From Beta vulgaris subsp. vulgaris (lineage: Eukaryota; Streptophyta; Magnoliopsida; Caryophyllales; Amaranthaceae), in the NCBI RefSeq assembly GCF_026745355.1, contig NC_079203.1:42270492-42334491 (forward strand): a DNA stretch of 64,000 nucleotides, written 5' to 3'. The stretch's first letter is position 1. Each line of letters starts with the position of its first letter. Under the pieces are notes generated by a model. It was not told the origin of the DNA, made no database searches, and saw only the letters and a program-made list of their open reading frames with translations. This document shows, one piece after another, positions 49,525 to 60,265 of the stretch. A program made the position numbers and the translations under genes.

Positions 49525-49728
49525 TGTTATAAAATTGAGAGAATTATAGAGTAGTGAGAAGAAAGATGATGGAGAAGGTTATATCTTATTAACCTCATGG
49601 GGTACATATATATACACAATGATGGAAGAGTCTAGAGTTATGTAATGCGAAAAGTCATGGGGATGCTAAAGGTTAGGTAATGTAAAGGGTTGGACATCCA
49701 ACTATAATTATTCATGCATAATTATTAC

Positions 49729-49996
49729 CAGGGCCGTCTTGAAAACTTTGAGGCCCCGGTTCTAACATGAAAATTGGGCCCCTAGATTTATAGAAAATAA
49801 AGATGAAAGGTTAGAGTTCTAAAGATGAAAAGTTGAAAATCTAAAGATAAATCATTGAAAAATTTATTAAGGGTGGGAAACAAGGGTGATTTCTTCAAAT
49901 ATGAAGTAAAATTTTCAAAATAAATATTTTGGGGCCTTTAAAATTTTGGGGGCCCTGTGCTGTTGGGCTCCTTGCACACCCTCATCTACCCCTCTG
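49729..49996. mobile_element. hAT MITE in the right LTR of the Copia element (268 bp)
   Basis: Inserted in the LTR with a perfect 8-bp duplication ATTATTAC (49721-49728 and 49997-50004). Ends CAGGGCCGTC... and ...CTACCCCTCTG are hAT-like. The left LTR (43285-43298) shows the uninterrupted site. Confidence 0.9.
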
Positions 49997-50015
49997 ATTA
50001 TTACATAACAATAAG

Positions 50016-51350
50016 GTCTAATAATTCAGATAAATTCAACTAAGCTACAATAAGATCTATGTCGACAAGTTGGCTAGAATGCATCGACACTATTATTTTT
50101 TCAACTTGCCCACACAATTTTCCAACTTCTCCACGATTTCAAAAGAATTACATTATATAAAATCAACATCAATTATAAGAATCATTTCCCTATTAGTTAC
50201 ACTAAGTACATTCCTAAAACTAAAAGCCCATTCATAATTCTATTTCATTTCAGTTTTTAACCAAACAAAAAGAATAGAGAGTATTTTTTTCTCGTGCAAA
50301 CCTTACCAACAATTTATAACAAAAAAGGGATTTTTTTATCTTTTGCCTTATATGTACAAGTAATGACTTAACATATAATGAAATAAGACTATAAGAGTGA
50401 TAGATCAATAACACTAAGATGCACATGACTACGTCCCTTACCAAATCTGTTTCAATTTCTCCACAATGGCACTACTGATAGCTATAATCGACAATCAATT
50501 TCATAATATGTTGCATCACATATACCTACCCACTTGTTAACGTTGTTTTCAACTTCTGACATGCTTTATTTTCATGTTCGTTTCTTTCAAATCCGAAGGC
50601 CATTGCCTTTTTGTGACTGGCTGTGCTGGGGTGTTCGTTAGTAGTGATCGGTAGGCAGTTCAATGCTCTTGGTTTCTTATGATAAAGGAATGAAGATCTA
50701 GACAACTTGGTAGGTAGAGCCAATAATCCTGGAGTTAGGCATGGAGTTTTTGCCACTTTAGAAATTCAGGTGTTGGTTAAGACGAGAGGATCCGTAAGTG
50801 GTGTGAAGTTCATCATTCTAACTCGCCCCAATTCTCGTGATGACTTCAGGTGTTATCACACCTAAAAAACGCATCTTGTGGGAGGCACTCGAACTTGCTT
50901 CGGGGAACGTCAATACCTCCATGTCTTTCGAGTTTCAGTCTAGTATGAATGAACTTCGGATACCCTCGCAGTAGGGTCAGAAGTGACTAAAGAACGTGAA
51001 TTCATTGTTAGTTGTATTAGAAGAATCCCATGAGGATCACCAAAGACCTTGGGATTTCGCGTCTAGTGGACATTGGGATCTACTAACTGTTGTATGGCAA
51101 TCTCTCTATGAAGATCGTTAGGGTTTTGTATCTCAACAGAGTTCCTCTCATATCCAACCTCATTCGCCATCGTTCAAGACAAACTTCTTTCGGACCGGAC
51201 ACATAATAGTTAGTGTTTTCTTTAAAAAGTAATGTACGAGTTAATGTAGTTCTTGTTAGTTTTAGTAGTTTCTGTGTGGTTGTATTAGCATTAGGATGTA
51301 CTCCAAGTTTTAGTTAATGGAAAGTTTCTCGATGCCAAATTTTTTTTTTA
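50016..51350. other. Gene-free stretch with a LINE-like 3' remnant
   Basis: No gene. From about 51120 to 51345 the sequence resembles the tail of the LINE at 34145-35477: 'ggttgtattagcattagga' and 'tttctcgatgcc', then T-rich sequence. This suggests an old non-LTR fragment. The 5' limit and target duplication were not found. Confidence 0.45.
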
Positions 51351-51536
51351 CTGAACACTGTCATGATTTGATTTGGTTACCTCGTGTATACATTATGAAC
51401 TCAGATTTACTTTTTTCGGTGATAATTGCATTCCCTCGTTAAAATCTACTACCAACGCTTGCTTGAAGTTGGAATTGACATATTTGTTTGTGTTCTTGAA
51501 ATTTTTTCCACATCTACAAGTACAAAAGATACACTT

Positions 51537-51594
51537 AGGTCATGTTCTTTTGGACTTATTTTCAGTTAATTTCAGTTAATTTCAGTTCAATTCA

Positions 51595-51681
<87 letters not shown>

Positions 51682-51784
51682 GTTGTTGTTGTTGTTATTG
51701 TTGCTGTTGTTGTTATTATTATTATTATTATTATAATTATTATTATTATTGTTATTATTATTATTATTGTTGTTGTTGTTGTTG

Positions 51785-51862
<78 letters not shown>

Positions 51863-52150
51863 TACTATAATAATAATAATTTTATGATCAATTATTATTA
51901 ATAATTATTGTTATCATTATTATTACTATTATCATATTATTATTTATTATTATTATCACATTATTTATTATTATATTATTTATCATTATATTTGTTATTG
52001 TTATATTATTATAAGTGATTAGTTATTATTAATATTAAATATTATTATTATATTAATTATTATTATCATTATTATTTCAGTTCAGTTCAGTTCAATTAAA
52101 TTAAGTTAAGTTAAGTTAAATCCATTTCAATCCAAAAAAATCAAACCTTA
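51537..52150. repeat. Expanded (TTA)n array inside a MITE-like inverted repeat
   Basis: About 490 bp of TTA/TTG/ATT triplets (51595-52078) sit between 'tcatgttcttttggactta' plus 'cagttaatttcagtt' repeats on the left and 'tcagttcaattaaatt...ccaaaaaaatc' on the right. These outer parts mirror the small element at 18157-18268. An oligo-Leu reading frame is an artefact. Confidence 0.8.
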
Positions 52151-52533
52151 ACCTATAAGTCTGTTTCTTTTACAGTTGAGGTTGGCTTTTTGCATTCCAA
52201 GACCATGAATTTCATCATGCTATGATCTGGGCGAGATTATGGTCATGTTATATAATCAACTATAATGACCTAATCAAACAACAAATTTTTAAGTGGGGGT
52301 ATAATTGAGGTTGTTTCACTAAAATTAAGTGTATTCTCACCCACTTCTTCAATATGAACAGACAAACAACATCAAATTTAAGCAACAAAACTAAAATTTA
52401 AACCTCAAACTTAATTTAATATCGAACACATTAATGGATTAGATCATTAGAAGAAACATAACCACAAAGTTCAAGTGGAGCATGTAAAAACTACTCAGCA
52501 TGTTTTATGTGGAGCATGTGACACTACTCAATA

Positions 52534-52788
52534 CTCCCTCCGTCCCAAAATATAGTTCCCATTTCTAATTTGGGAGTCAAATTTTAAAAACTTTGACCAA
52601 ATATTCTTACTAATGTATAAAAAAAACATATTCATGAGGGGTCTTGTTAGATTCGTCTCAATGTGTAAATTCGTAATATCAACTTTTTATATTTTTTACT
52701 AATTAGGAACAAAAGATATTGTAGGTCAAATGTACGTCTTGGAGACTGTGCAAAATGAAATGGGAACTATATTTTGGGACGGAGGGAG
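52534..52788. mobile_element. Stowaway-like MITE (255 bp)
   Basis: Ends 'ctccctccgtcccaaaatat' and 'atattttgggacggagggag' are perfect 20-bp inverted repeats with flanking TA. Confidence 0.9.
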
Positions 52789-53299
52789 TATGTTTTATGT
52801 AGATCGAGCACGTAAAACTACTCAATATGTTTCATGCAAGTAATTTAAAACACATCATAAAACTTTATACAATGTCCATAAAATAGATGGAAAGAATCAC
52901 ACAAGCTGCGCAAAATTTAATCAGTTGTCTTACACAATTAGCAAGATATCACTCTAGCGAGTCACTAATACAATCCAAACGAGATCTATATTTCTGTTCT
53001 ATTCAACATGCATGAATTAGGGCATCAATTTTCATTCGACCTTCACAATATATACATCAATATATTCGTACAATTTACCCGAAATCTATAAAACTATTTC
53101 TTATACTTTGCAAGAAATTTATATGTCTATTTCATATACCTTGCATGAAATATAATATCAAATCTCATACACCTTGCACAAAGCCAAAGATATTTATAGA
53201 AAAAGAATATGCAAAATTCACATCTTAATCGAGGTCACGTGGTCCAAATCATCATTCATCACAAATCCAATTGCCTTTCTTTTTCAGTTTATTAGACGT

Positions 53300-53490
53300 G
53301 TTATGTTCAACTTATTTTAACTTATTTAAGATATTATAAGATAAGATAAGATTGGATCATATAAGATAAGATCATATGAGATAAGACAGATCAGATTAGA
53401 TAAGATCAGATGTTTTGTTAACTTATCTTCACTTATTTCAGAAAAAAAAAAGATAAGATCAGATAAAATAAGACAAGTTGAATCAAACGG
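53300..53490. repeat. AGATAAGAT-rich repeat block
   Basis: Many degenerate 'agataagat' copies, with 'ttaacttatcttcactta' as the inverse, suggest a fold-back repeat remnant. No clean ends. Confidence 0.5.
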
Positions 53491-53611
53491 ACCCTTAATT
53501 CATTGTAAAAAACAACTTCTGCTCATTCTTAATTTTTCTAAAATTTCTTGGCATGCTCTACGTGGCGAAATTATAGCATTACAAAGATTTTGTACATGTA
53601 TGTGCATACTT

Positions 53612-53888
53612 TCTTAATTTCTTAATTTCTTAATTTCTTAATTTCTTAATACTTGCAACATTTGTATACCACTATATATTTACCAACTTTATCCCATATG
53701 ACAAATATATAAGAAAAATACATGATAAAGTGTGATCTTATTTGATTCGTCTTAATGCATACTTTCATTATATCGATTTTTTTTAATAATATGTACTTAT
53801 ACATAATTAAAAATATTAAGGAACAAGTAGTGTATAGGATAGCGTGGTCAATAAATGTTGTAAGTATTAAGAAATAGTGGAAGTAGTT
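53612..53888. mobile_element. MITE with a tandemly expanded left end
   Basis: 'atttcttaatacttgcaaca' (from 53638) is mirrored by 'tgttgtaagtattaagaaat' near 53860-53876. The left terminus carries five copies of 'tttcttaa' instead of the 'ctacttccactatttctt' expected from the right end. It abuts another MITE. Confidence 0.65.
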
Positions 53889-53890
53889 AC

Positions 53891-54130
53891 TCCCTTCGTT
53901 TCAAAATATATAAGGCATTTACGCTTTATGAAAATTTGCTTTGACCACAATTATCTCTCATAATATGATAAATAAAATTTATGAAAATTATATCGTTTTG
54001 GATTCGTCAAGAAAAATACTATAATAATATTAATTTTTTGAAATTTTTTATCCACGTAAATTGAAAATAATTAATGGTCAAAGTTTGACCTCGAACATCA
54101 TGCATGTCTTATATTTTAAAACGGAGGGAG
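53891..54130. mobile_element. Stowaway-like MITE (240 bp)
   Basis: Ends 'ctcccttcgtttcaaaatat' and 'atattttaaaacggagggag' with flanking TA. Confidence 0.85.
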
Positions 54131-54697
54131 TATGTAATTTTTATTGTATAATGTACAATCTATTTTTAGAGAATATACCTACAGAAAGATGGTATATCCA
54201 GGCAGGATAATTCCAAAGATATTCCTACATCCTGTAGCGTGTGATAGATTTTTATTAATTTACTTCTCTACATAAAAAAATATCTTAAATTTTTATTTTT
54301 GGATGGGAAAAAGACAAAAGTATCCTAACTTTAAAGGAAACAATTTGACTCCACCTTTTGTAAATTCTTATATATCAGACGTTATTAGTTAAAAGAAAAT
54401 TCTTCTCCGTTGAGAGAAGTGTATCCTAACTTTCATTATGTATCTCAAAAAAATAGAAAAAAAGTTAAAAGAAAATTCTGTCAAAAATATAATGTTTTCT
54501 GGAAATATGGCTATATGCCTATATTATCCAAAGCCTTCCTGGCTGAGTCTTAGTGCTTTCTGATTGAGATGAGTTTAAAATTTTATGAAATTTTTATACC
54601 AATTTAAGATATGTTTATATCATTTAAAACCATGTATCCACCAGTTTACGCTATAAATTGATAAGTTTGTTCAGGGAACAAACTTATAAAGTTAGTA

Positions 54698-55077
54698 CTC
54701 TTATCATCTCATTTTAATTGCAACACTTTCCACATCCGAGAATTCCTTATCAATTGCAACACTTCAATTTTAGGCATGACCCACTTTGTATTTTTTAGTT
54801 AAATTTCATTATATAACTATACTCCATAACTTTGTTGAAAATGACGAAATAGTGATAAAATAATAATCCCTATATACACTCAACTTCAATTAAAAGATTG
54901 CACCAAAAAAAGGAAACTTCAATTAAATGACCCACGCAATTTACCTATAATATAAAGATACCCATTATCTTCAATTAAATCAACTTTATCAATATAATAA
55001 TAAACTCAGTCACACTCTATCTACTTTCTAAAATTTTGTCACAAGGTTGTCTTGCAATTAACATGCGACGCATGGAG
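54698..55077. mobile_element. Degenerate Stowaway-like MITE (380 bp)
   Basis: Ends 'ctcttatcatctcattttaa' and 'ttaacatgcgacgcatggag' are imperfect inverted repeats, with 'ttgcaac'/'cttgcaa' just inside and flanking TA. Confidence 0.55.
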
Positions 55078-55700
55078 TAAAGAAAATATTTTTAATAATT
55101 TTTTAGAAGTTAAGAAAAATATATAAGAGGGATGTTAGATAAATGGCTTTGGTTTGATGACTATTGACGTTTGAATTTTTTTTTTTCTGTTGTCAAACAG
55201 CTAGAAAAAAGTATTTTGATAAATGGCTTTCTGGTAGATTTTTTATGCGGTCAACCTTTTTTATAAAAAAAACAACACTTTGGGAAATGACTTTTTGGCT
55301 TTTGTATTGGCGTTTGGCCTTCTCTTTTAGTCTGAATTAAACACTCAACACTAACTATTGATTTATCAAACACATTATCTACAACCTATAGTTAAATAGC
55401 TCACTTATATAACAAATATAATCAGCTAGATAAATCAGTCAAGTAAAATAATGCCTTCTACTCACCATATATTCTGTGAAGTTCAAATAAATTTATAAAA
55501 CCTTATAAAATGAAATTCAATAATTAAGTTCAGAAAAAAGTTCAATTAACTTCAAATACGTCTAGGAGAATCCAGGTGAAAAAAATGCACTCTAATAACA
55601 ATTAATGGCCAATTACCAAACACCCAAAAAAAATATATTTGCTGAACATGGCCAATTACCAAACACAAAAAAACATATATTTATTGAAGATTTAATCCCC
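55078..55700. other. Upstream region of the desaturase gene
   Basis: No gene. AT-rich sequence with two near-repeats of 'gataaatggctttggt/ctgg' at about 55138 and 55219, perhaps a decayed MITE. Confidence 0.4.
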
Positions 55701-55711
55701 AATCCCTTCAG

Positions 55712-55719
55712 TATATAAA
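55712..55719 (+). promoter_or_regulatory. TATA box of the sphingolipid desaturase gene
   Basis: 'tatataaa' lies about 290 bp before the ATG at 56004. A start of transcription near 55745 would give a 5' UTR of about 260 nt. Confidence 0.6.
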
Positions 55720-55753
55720 GTTATAAACTGACTAGTAGATGAATCACCAATAA

Positions 55754-55939
55754 ATGCAGTCTAAGTGTGAGAAACCATATAGTTTCCTCTTTTTTATTAT
55801 CCTTTCCCCTCTCTTCCTTTCAAGATTCTTGCTTGTACATTTTTTTTTTCTAAATTTTATCATCATAGTACCACACTACCACTTTTGCCTGCTCCAAAAA
55901 CCTGGGAAAAGCACAACTAATTATCATTACATCCTATAG
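55754..55939 (+). CDS. Upstream ORF (61 aa) in the predicted 5' UTR of the desaturase gene
   Basis: The ATG at 55754 opens a 61-codon frame with a hydrophobic, Phe/Leu-rich middle. It ends 64 nt before the main ATG. If the TATA box at 55712 is used, this frame is in the mRNA and would lower translation of the main frame unless bypassed. The peptide resembles nothing I know. A UTR intron could remove it. Confidence 0.35.
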   Translation: MQSKCEKPYSFLFFIILSPLFLSRFLLVHFFFLNFIIIVPHYHFCLLQKPGKSTTNYHYIL

Positions 55940-56003
55940 TCTTCCTCGTACCATTACAAACCCCAACTCAGCAACTCTCATCAAATTAAAATTGTAACAC
56001 ATA

Positions 56004-57350
56004 ATGTTGGACTCAAAAAAATACATTTCCGAAGAAGAATTGAAAACCCACAACAAAAGAAATGATCTTTGGATCTCAATTCATGGTAAGATTTACAATG
56101 TCACTAATTGGGCTAATTACCACCCAGGTGGTGAAACACCATTGTTAAATCTTGCAGGTCAAGATGTAACGGACCCATTTCTTGCTCTTCATCCAACATC
56201 TGCTTGGAAATTTCTTGATAATCACTTTACTGGGTATTACTTAAAAGACTACATTGTCTCTGAAACTTCAAAAGATTACAGAAATTTGGTTTCAGAATTC
56301 ACTAAAATGGGACTTTTTGATAAGAAAGGTCATGGTGTGTTCATTTTGATGGCTTTTATAGTAATAATGATTACAATGAGTGTTTATGGTGTTTTATGTA
56401 GTGATAATTTCTGGGTTCATCTTGCTTCTGGTGGATTACTGGGTTTTACTTGGATTCAAAGTGGGTGGATTGGGCATGATTCAGGGCATTATCAAGTTAT
56501 GATGAACCCTAAATTTAACCGTTTCGTGCAATTTATGACAGGAAATTGCATTGCTGGGATAAGCATTGGGTGGTGGAAATGGATCCATAATGCTCATCAT
56601 ATTGCTGTTAATTCCCTTGAATTTGATCCTGATTTACAATACATGCCTTTTTTTGTAGTTTCTTCCAAGTTTTTTTCCTCTTTAACTTCACAATTTTATG
56701 GTAGAAAATTGAATTTTGATTCAATTTCAAGGTTTTTTGTCAGTTACCAACATTGGACTTTTTACCCTGTTATGTGTGTTGCAAGGATTAATCTCTATAC
56801 TCAGTCATTATTGTTGCTGTTTTCTTCAAAGAGGAAAGTGCCCAATAGAGCTCAAGAACTTCTTGGATTACTTGTTTTTTGGATTTGGTACCCGATTTTG
56901 GTTTCGTGCTTGCCTAATTGGTTTGAGAGAATTGCATTTGTGATTGCTAATTTTAGTGTCACTGGCATTCAACATGTTCAATTTTGCTTGAACCATTTCT
57001 CCTCCAATGTTTATGTTGGACCTCCTAGAGGAAATGATTGGTTTGAGAAGCAAACAAGTGGAACACTCGACATCGATTGTCCTTGTTGGATGGACTGGTT
57101 TCATGGTGGTTTGCAGTTTCAGATTGCACATCATCTTTTTCCTAGGATGCCTAGGTGCCAACTAAGGAAAATATCTCCATTTGTGAAAGAGCTTTGTGAG
57201 AAACACAACTTGCCATATAATTGCGCATCCTTTTGGAAGGCGAATGTCTTGACATTTAATACTCTTCAAACTGCTGCACTTCAGGCTCGCGATCTAAGCA
57301 ATCCTGTTCCTAAGAATTTGGTGTGGGAGGCTATGAATACTCATGGATGA
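56004..57350 (+). CDS. SLD: Delta(8)-sphingolipid (long-chain base) desaturase, cytochrome b5 fusion (448 aa)
   Basis: One uninterrupted exon. The enzyme introduces the delta-8 double bond into the long-chain base of ceramides/glucosylceramides in the ER membrane. An N-terminal cytochrome b5 domain (about 8-85) carries the heme-ligand motif 'HPGG' (40-43). Three histidine boxes follow: 'HDSGH' (158-162), 'HNAHH' (195-199) and 'QIAHH' (373-377). The Gln in the third box is typical of b5-fused front-end desaturases. Hydrophobic segments lie at about 112-131, 137-155, 260-273 and 286-302. Length fits the usual 445-450 residues. Closely related front-end acyl (delta-6) desaturases exist in a few plants, so regiochemistry is inferred. 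The start fits the family ('SKKYISEEEL' just after it). SLD genes are commonly intronless. Confidence 0.94.
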   Translation: MLDSKKYISEEELKTHNKRNDLWISIHGKIYNVTNWANYHPGGETPLLNLAGQDVTDPFLALHPTSAWKFLDNHFTGYYLKDYIVSETSKDYRNLVSEFTKMGLFDKKGHGVFILMAFIVIMITMSVYGVLCSDNFWVHLASGGLLGFTWIQSGWIGHDSGHYQVMMNPKFNRFVQFMTGNCIAGISIGWWKWIHNAHHIAVNSLEFDPDLQYMPFFVVSSKFFSSLTSQFYGRKLNFDSISRFFVSYQHWTFYPVMCVARINLYTQSLLLLFSSKRKVPNRAQELLGLLVFWIWYPILVSCLPNWFERIAFVIANFSVTGIQHVQFCLNHFSSNVYVGPPRGNDWFEKQTSGTLDIDCPCWMDWFHGGLQFQIAHHLFPRMPRCQLRKISPFVKELCEKHNLPYNCASFWKANVLTFNTLQTAALQARDLSNPVPKNLVWEAMNTHG

Positions 57351-57680
57351 TACTGAATACAGAGTTCCGCATTTATCAATCAATAAGTAGATTGTATATA
57401 TGTATGAAACTCTGTTGAATTGCATGGAAGATAGATGTTTGGTGTACCATTGGAGCTTCATAGGTTTGTACATATAGCATATATATGCTTCAGCGTATAA
57501 ACTTCAATGCACGTTGCTCAAGTAATCTAGTTTTCTGCTAAATATGAATTTATGCCTTGTGTTTCTCAGTATCTTCATATATTATTGATCTTGTTACAAT
57601 TTCTATTCCGGACAGAATCCCTTGTTATAAATATATATACATTTCTTGATAATCAAGTAGAAACTGTAAACTACTAAGGA
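57351..57680 (+). other. 3' UTR and flank of the desaturase gene
   Basis: AT-rich. 'aataag' lies near 57382, but no clear poly(A) site was chosen. Confidence 0.45.
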
Positions 57681-57874
57681 TATATTGACCTAGTGATTAA
57701 GATTGCAGTGATGTGAACGATAAGTTACAGGTTTGAATCCCCCTTTCTTTTTGTACTTTGTACTGTCTTCGTGGCTTATATGGTTAAAAAAAAGTGGGAT
57801 TGTGAACTCCCAAGTCCCACCTCCTAAATGGTTTGGGGTTAGATTCTCACTGGCCCAAACAATGTATATATGTA
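57681..57874 (+). mobile_element. tRNA-derived SINE-like sequence
   Basis: A-box-like 'tgacctagtgattaag' and B-box-like 'ggtttgaatcc' about 45 bp apart, as in the SINE at 8096. Possible flanking repeat ACTAAGGA / ACTAAGAA. The 3' end is unclear. Confidence 0.5.
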
Positions 57875-59047
57875 ACTAAGAACTATGGTGGTTGTAGCCT
57901 GTATTCGTAGTAGAAATCTAAATTGCCCATCACTATGGACATAGACCATGATGAGCATCATGGTCCCAAATGTATATATAGTGCTTAAATACACTAACTT
58001 TTTAACATTTGCATTTTTTTCTTGATATCTTCACTCTCATTTGAACATTAATTAAATAAAAAAAATAAGTAAAATACCGATCACTATAGGTGATGTGCCA
58101 CAACATCACTTGATGGTGCCCATTTGGTTTACATAAATCATAAATGGGATTTATGATTATGAATATATATGGGGGTTACTGATAAGTACCAGTGTATCAC
58201 TAATAATGTGGTAACTAAGCTCTTGTTATATATATTTATATCCATATGAGCCACAAACGCAGTACAAAATACAAGTTTTTGTTATTTATAAGTTAGGTCT
58301 CATCAAATCACAACAACTCCTACTTAGTTCCACGGTGAATAATCAATAGTCAAAAACCTCTAACAATGACTCATAGTTGGAACCCTATTGTCAAAATTTG
58401 TGGACTTCCTCGTTTAGGAAGAGATAATATCTTGCACGATGCCTTTGGACTTCTGTAATCAAGATTTTGATGAAGCTACTTGTATGTTGTGGCCCGTAAA
58501 AAATCTAGTACAATGTTGGCTTGTGCCATTCATTGAAGTGAATCCCCACCATCCAATTTTGCAAAATAATTTAAGTGGCTGAAAGTTTAAACGCAATGGC
58601 ATAGGAATAAGCATATACTGAGATATTTCGTTTTTTTTGTCAATAATTTTATTGAAATATCAGAAGAAATTATCATGAAGTTTTTACTTTGAGGAGTTTA
58701 GAGTAGAAATTAAATTCGTCTTCCAAATCGTGGGCTTAGACGATGAAAGTGTTATGTGGGGATCTTTGTTGATAAGTTTGTCTCTTGTTATGAGTGTTAT
58801 CTAGGAGTTTTAGTCCCCTCTTTTATAGGGGTTAAGATTTTAGTTGGTTATCATTTAGTATCTCCATTTCGAGAAGTTCGGAGGTTTGAGATCGTGGGAA
58901 AACATTCTTACTAGTTGCAAATCAAGAATTTCAAAATGAATGTTCGATTTCAATTATCGTGCAATTCGTCTCCCTGCGTGATATATACGACAATTATATT
59001 TATTTGTTTGGCTGGAGTATAGGAGTTTAGCAACAATGTACTATCGT
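57875..59047. other. Gene-free stretch
   Basis: AT-rich; no ORF or element ends recognised. Confidence 0.5.
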
Positions 59048-59924
59048 TAGGGGTGTAAATGAGACGAGACAACCTGCGAGCTAATTGAGTCATCGAGTCA
59101 AGCTGCGCTACTACCTACTCGACTCAAAATGATCTCGAAAAAAAATTATATGTAATACTTATAATTTCAATAAATAATTCTCAAACTTTTTCAAAGAACT
59201 TAATCCATGAAATAAAATTTATACTAATATAGAAAATATAGGGGACTTTAATCATAGTTTGTTTTTAGAATGGCTTACCAAGTCTGATAGAATATAAATC
59301 AATTCTTGGGACTCCAACCACCAGCTTAAGTTGGTGGTTCGAGTCCCAAGAATTGATTTGACCAAGTCGAGCACAAGATTTTAATGAGCCTTCACCTTGC
59401 TTTGCCTCGAAAACTCATGAACAAACTGAAAAATTAATAAAAGCGATCTTTCATGTAAAATATTAAATGTCCCGCATCATATTGATTTGCAATGTAAACA
59501 ATAGTTTTTTGTTTCAGGTTGTCTCACATTGGCCGGTAAACAAAAGTTTAAGTTTGTGTTCTATTCCAAATGCAACAAAGCCTATTTGTTACCTTTTTTT
59601 ATTGGGTGAAAACTATAGTTTTCTATGAAAATTTATTTCATAATATCTTGTATTGGTTGGACAACTAAACACTAACTTTTTTTCTCTATAAAAGACTACT
59701 CCAAGTATCTAACTCAAGGTACATGGATCAACTCAAGTTGAGTTGACACTTGATTCGAGTACGAGTTTTGAGTTTCGAGTTCGAGCTCGAGTTAAGGATT
59801 TTGAGTTCAAATCGAATTTAATTCAAGCTCGTGAGTTTCAAGTCGAGTCGAGTCGAACTTAACTTCGAGTTTTTGAGTTCTAATCGAGCTTAACAAAACT
59901 CGAGCTTGATTATTTACACCCCTA
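59048..59924. mobile_element. hAT-like non-autonomous element (877 bp)
   Basis: Ends 'taggggtgtaaat' and 'atttacacccct(a)' are inverted repeats common to plant hAT MITEs. The interior is rich in 'gagttcgag' and 'tcaagtcgagtcgag' words. The 8-bp flanks (actatcgt / attgttgt) match poorly, so age or boundary error is likely. Confidence 0.6.
59297..59362. repeat. Near-perfect hairpin, arms about 29 bp
   Basis: 'atcaattcttgggactc' plus 'caaccacca' pair with 'ttggtggtt' plus 'gagtcccaagaattgat' around a short 'gcttaag' loop. The right arm contains a B-box-like 'ggttcgagtccc'. Confidence 0.85.
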
Positions 59925-60228
59925 ATTGTTGTATGATTCAGCCATATAAATTAACTCACGTCATATAGTCAAAATTTTCTTTTGTACTCCTTAAATCACT
60001 CGAATTATATGTTGTGATACCTAATGATTAGCCTAAGTCTTAACTCTTAAGGCTTGGATTTCGCAGACATGCATGGCATATGCCCCGCCTAATCTTAAGA
60101 CAAGACAGACTATTTGCAGTATTGGAAATCTTGACAAAGTCTTAAATTGAGTCTTGAAAAAACTAAGAGTCTACTGAAGAATCAATGGAAGTTAAATAGC
60201 ATATACAATAGAACAATTGAGAAGACTT

Positions 60229-60247
60229 TTTTTTTTTTTTTTGAGGG
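60229..60247 (-). mobile_element. Minimal retroposition footprint: 14 T plus GAGGG
   Basis: A 19-nt insert, T14 then GAGGG, is flanked by a perfect 18-bp repeat GAACAATTGAGAAGACTT (60211-60228 and 60248-60265). On the minus strand it is 'ccctc' plus poly(A): an extremely 5'-truncated, target-primed retroinsertion. Confidence 0.8.
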
Positions 60248-60265
60248 GAACAATTGAGAAGACTT

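Larger units (their letters stand above)
43087..50010 (-). mobile_element. Copia retrotransposon, recent insertion
   Basis: LTRs are 43087-43298 (212 bp) and 49525-50010; the latter is about 210 bp once its nested MITE and duplication are removed. Both start TGTTATAAAATTGAGAG and end TTACATAACA, with only a few differences by eye. A perfect 5-bp duplication ATAAG flanks it (43082-43086 and 50011-50015). A polypurine tract 'aagggggag' lies beside the left LTR. Domain order on the minus strand is gag, protease, integrase, RT, RNase H, as in Copia. Several single-base frameshifts suggest it is now defective. The leader between the right LTR and gag is long, about 1.3 kb. Confidence 0.93.

Noticed and set aside
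56868..57161. 97-codon minus-strand ORF
   Set aside because: It lies antisense within the desaturase coding exon and shows no independent motif.
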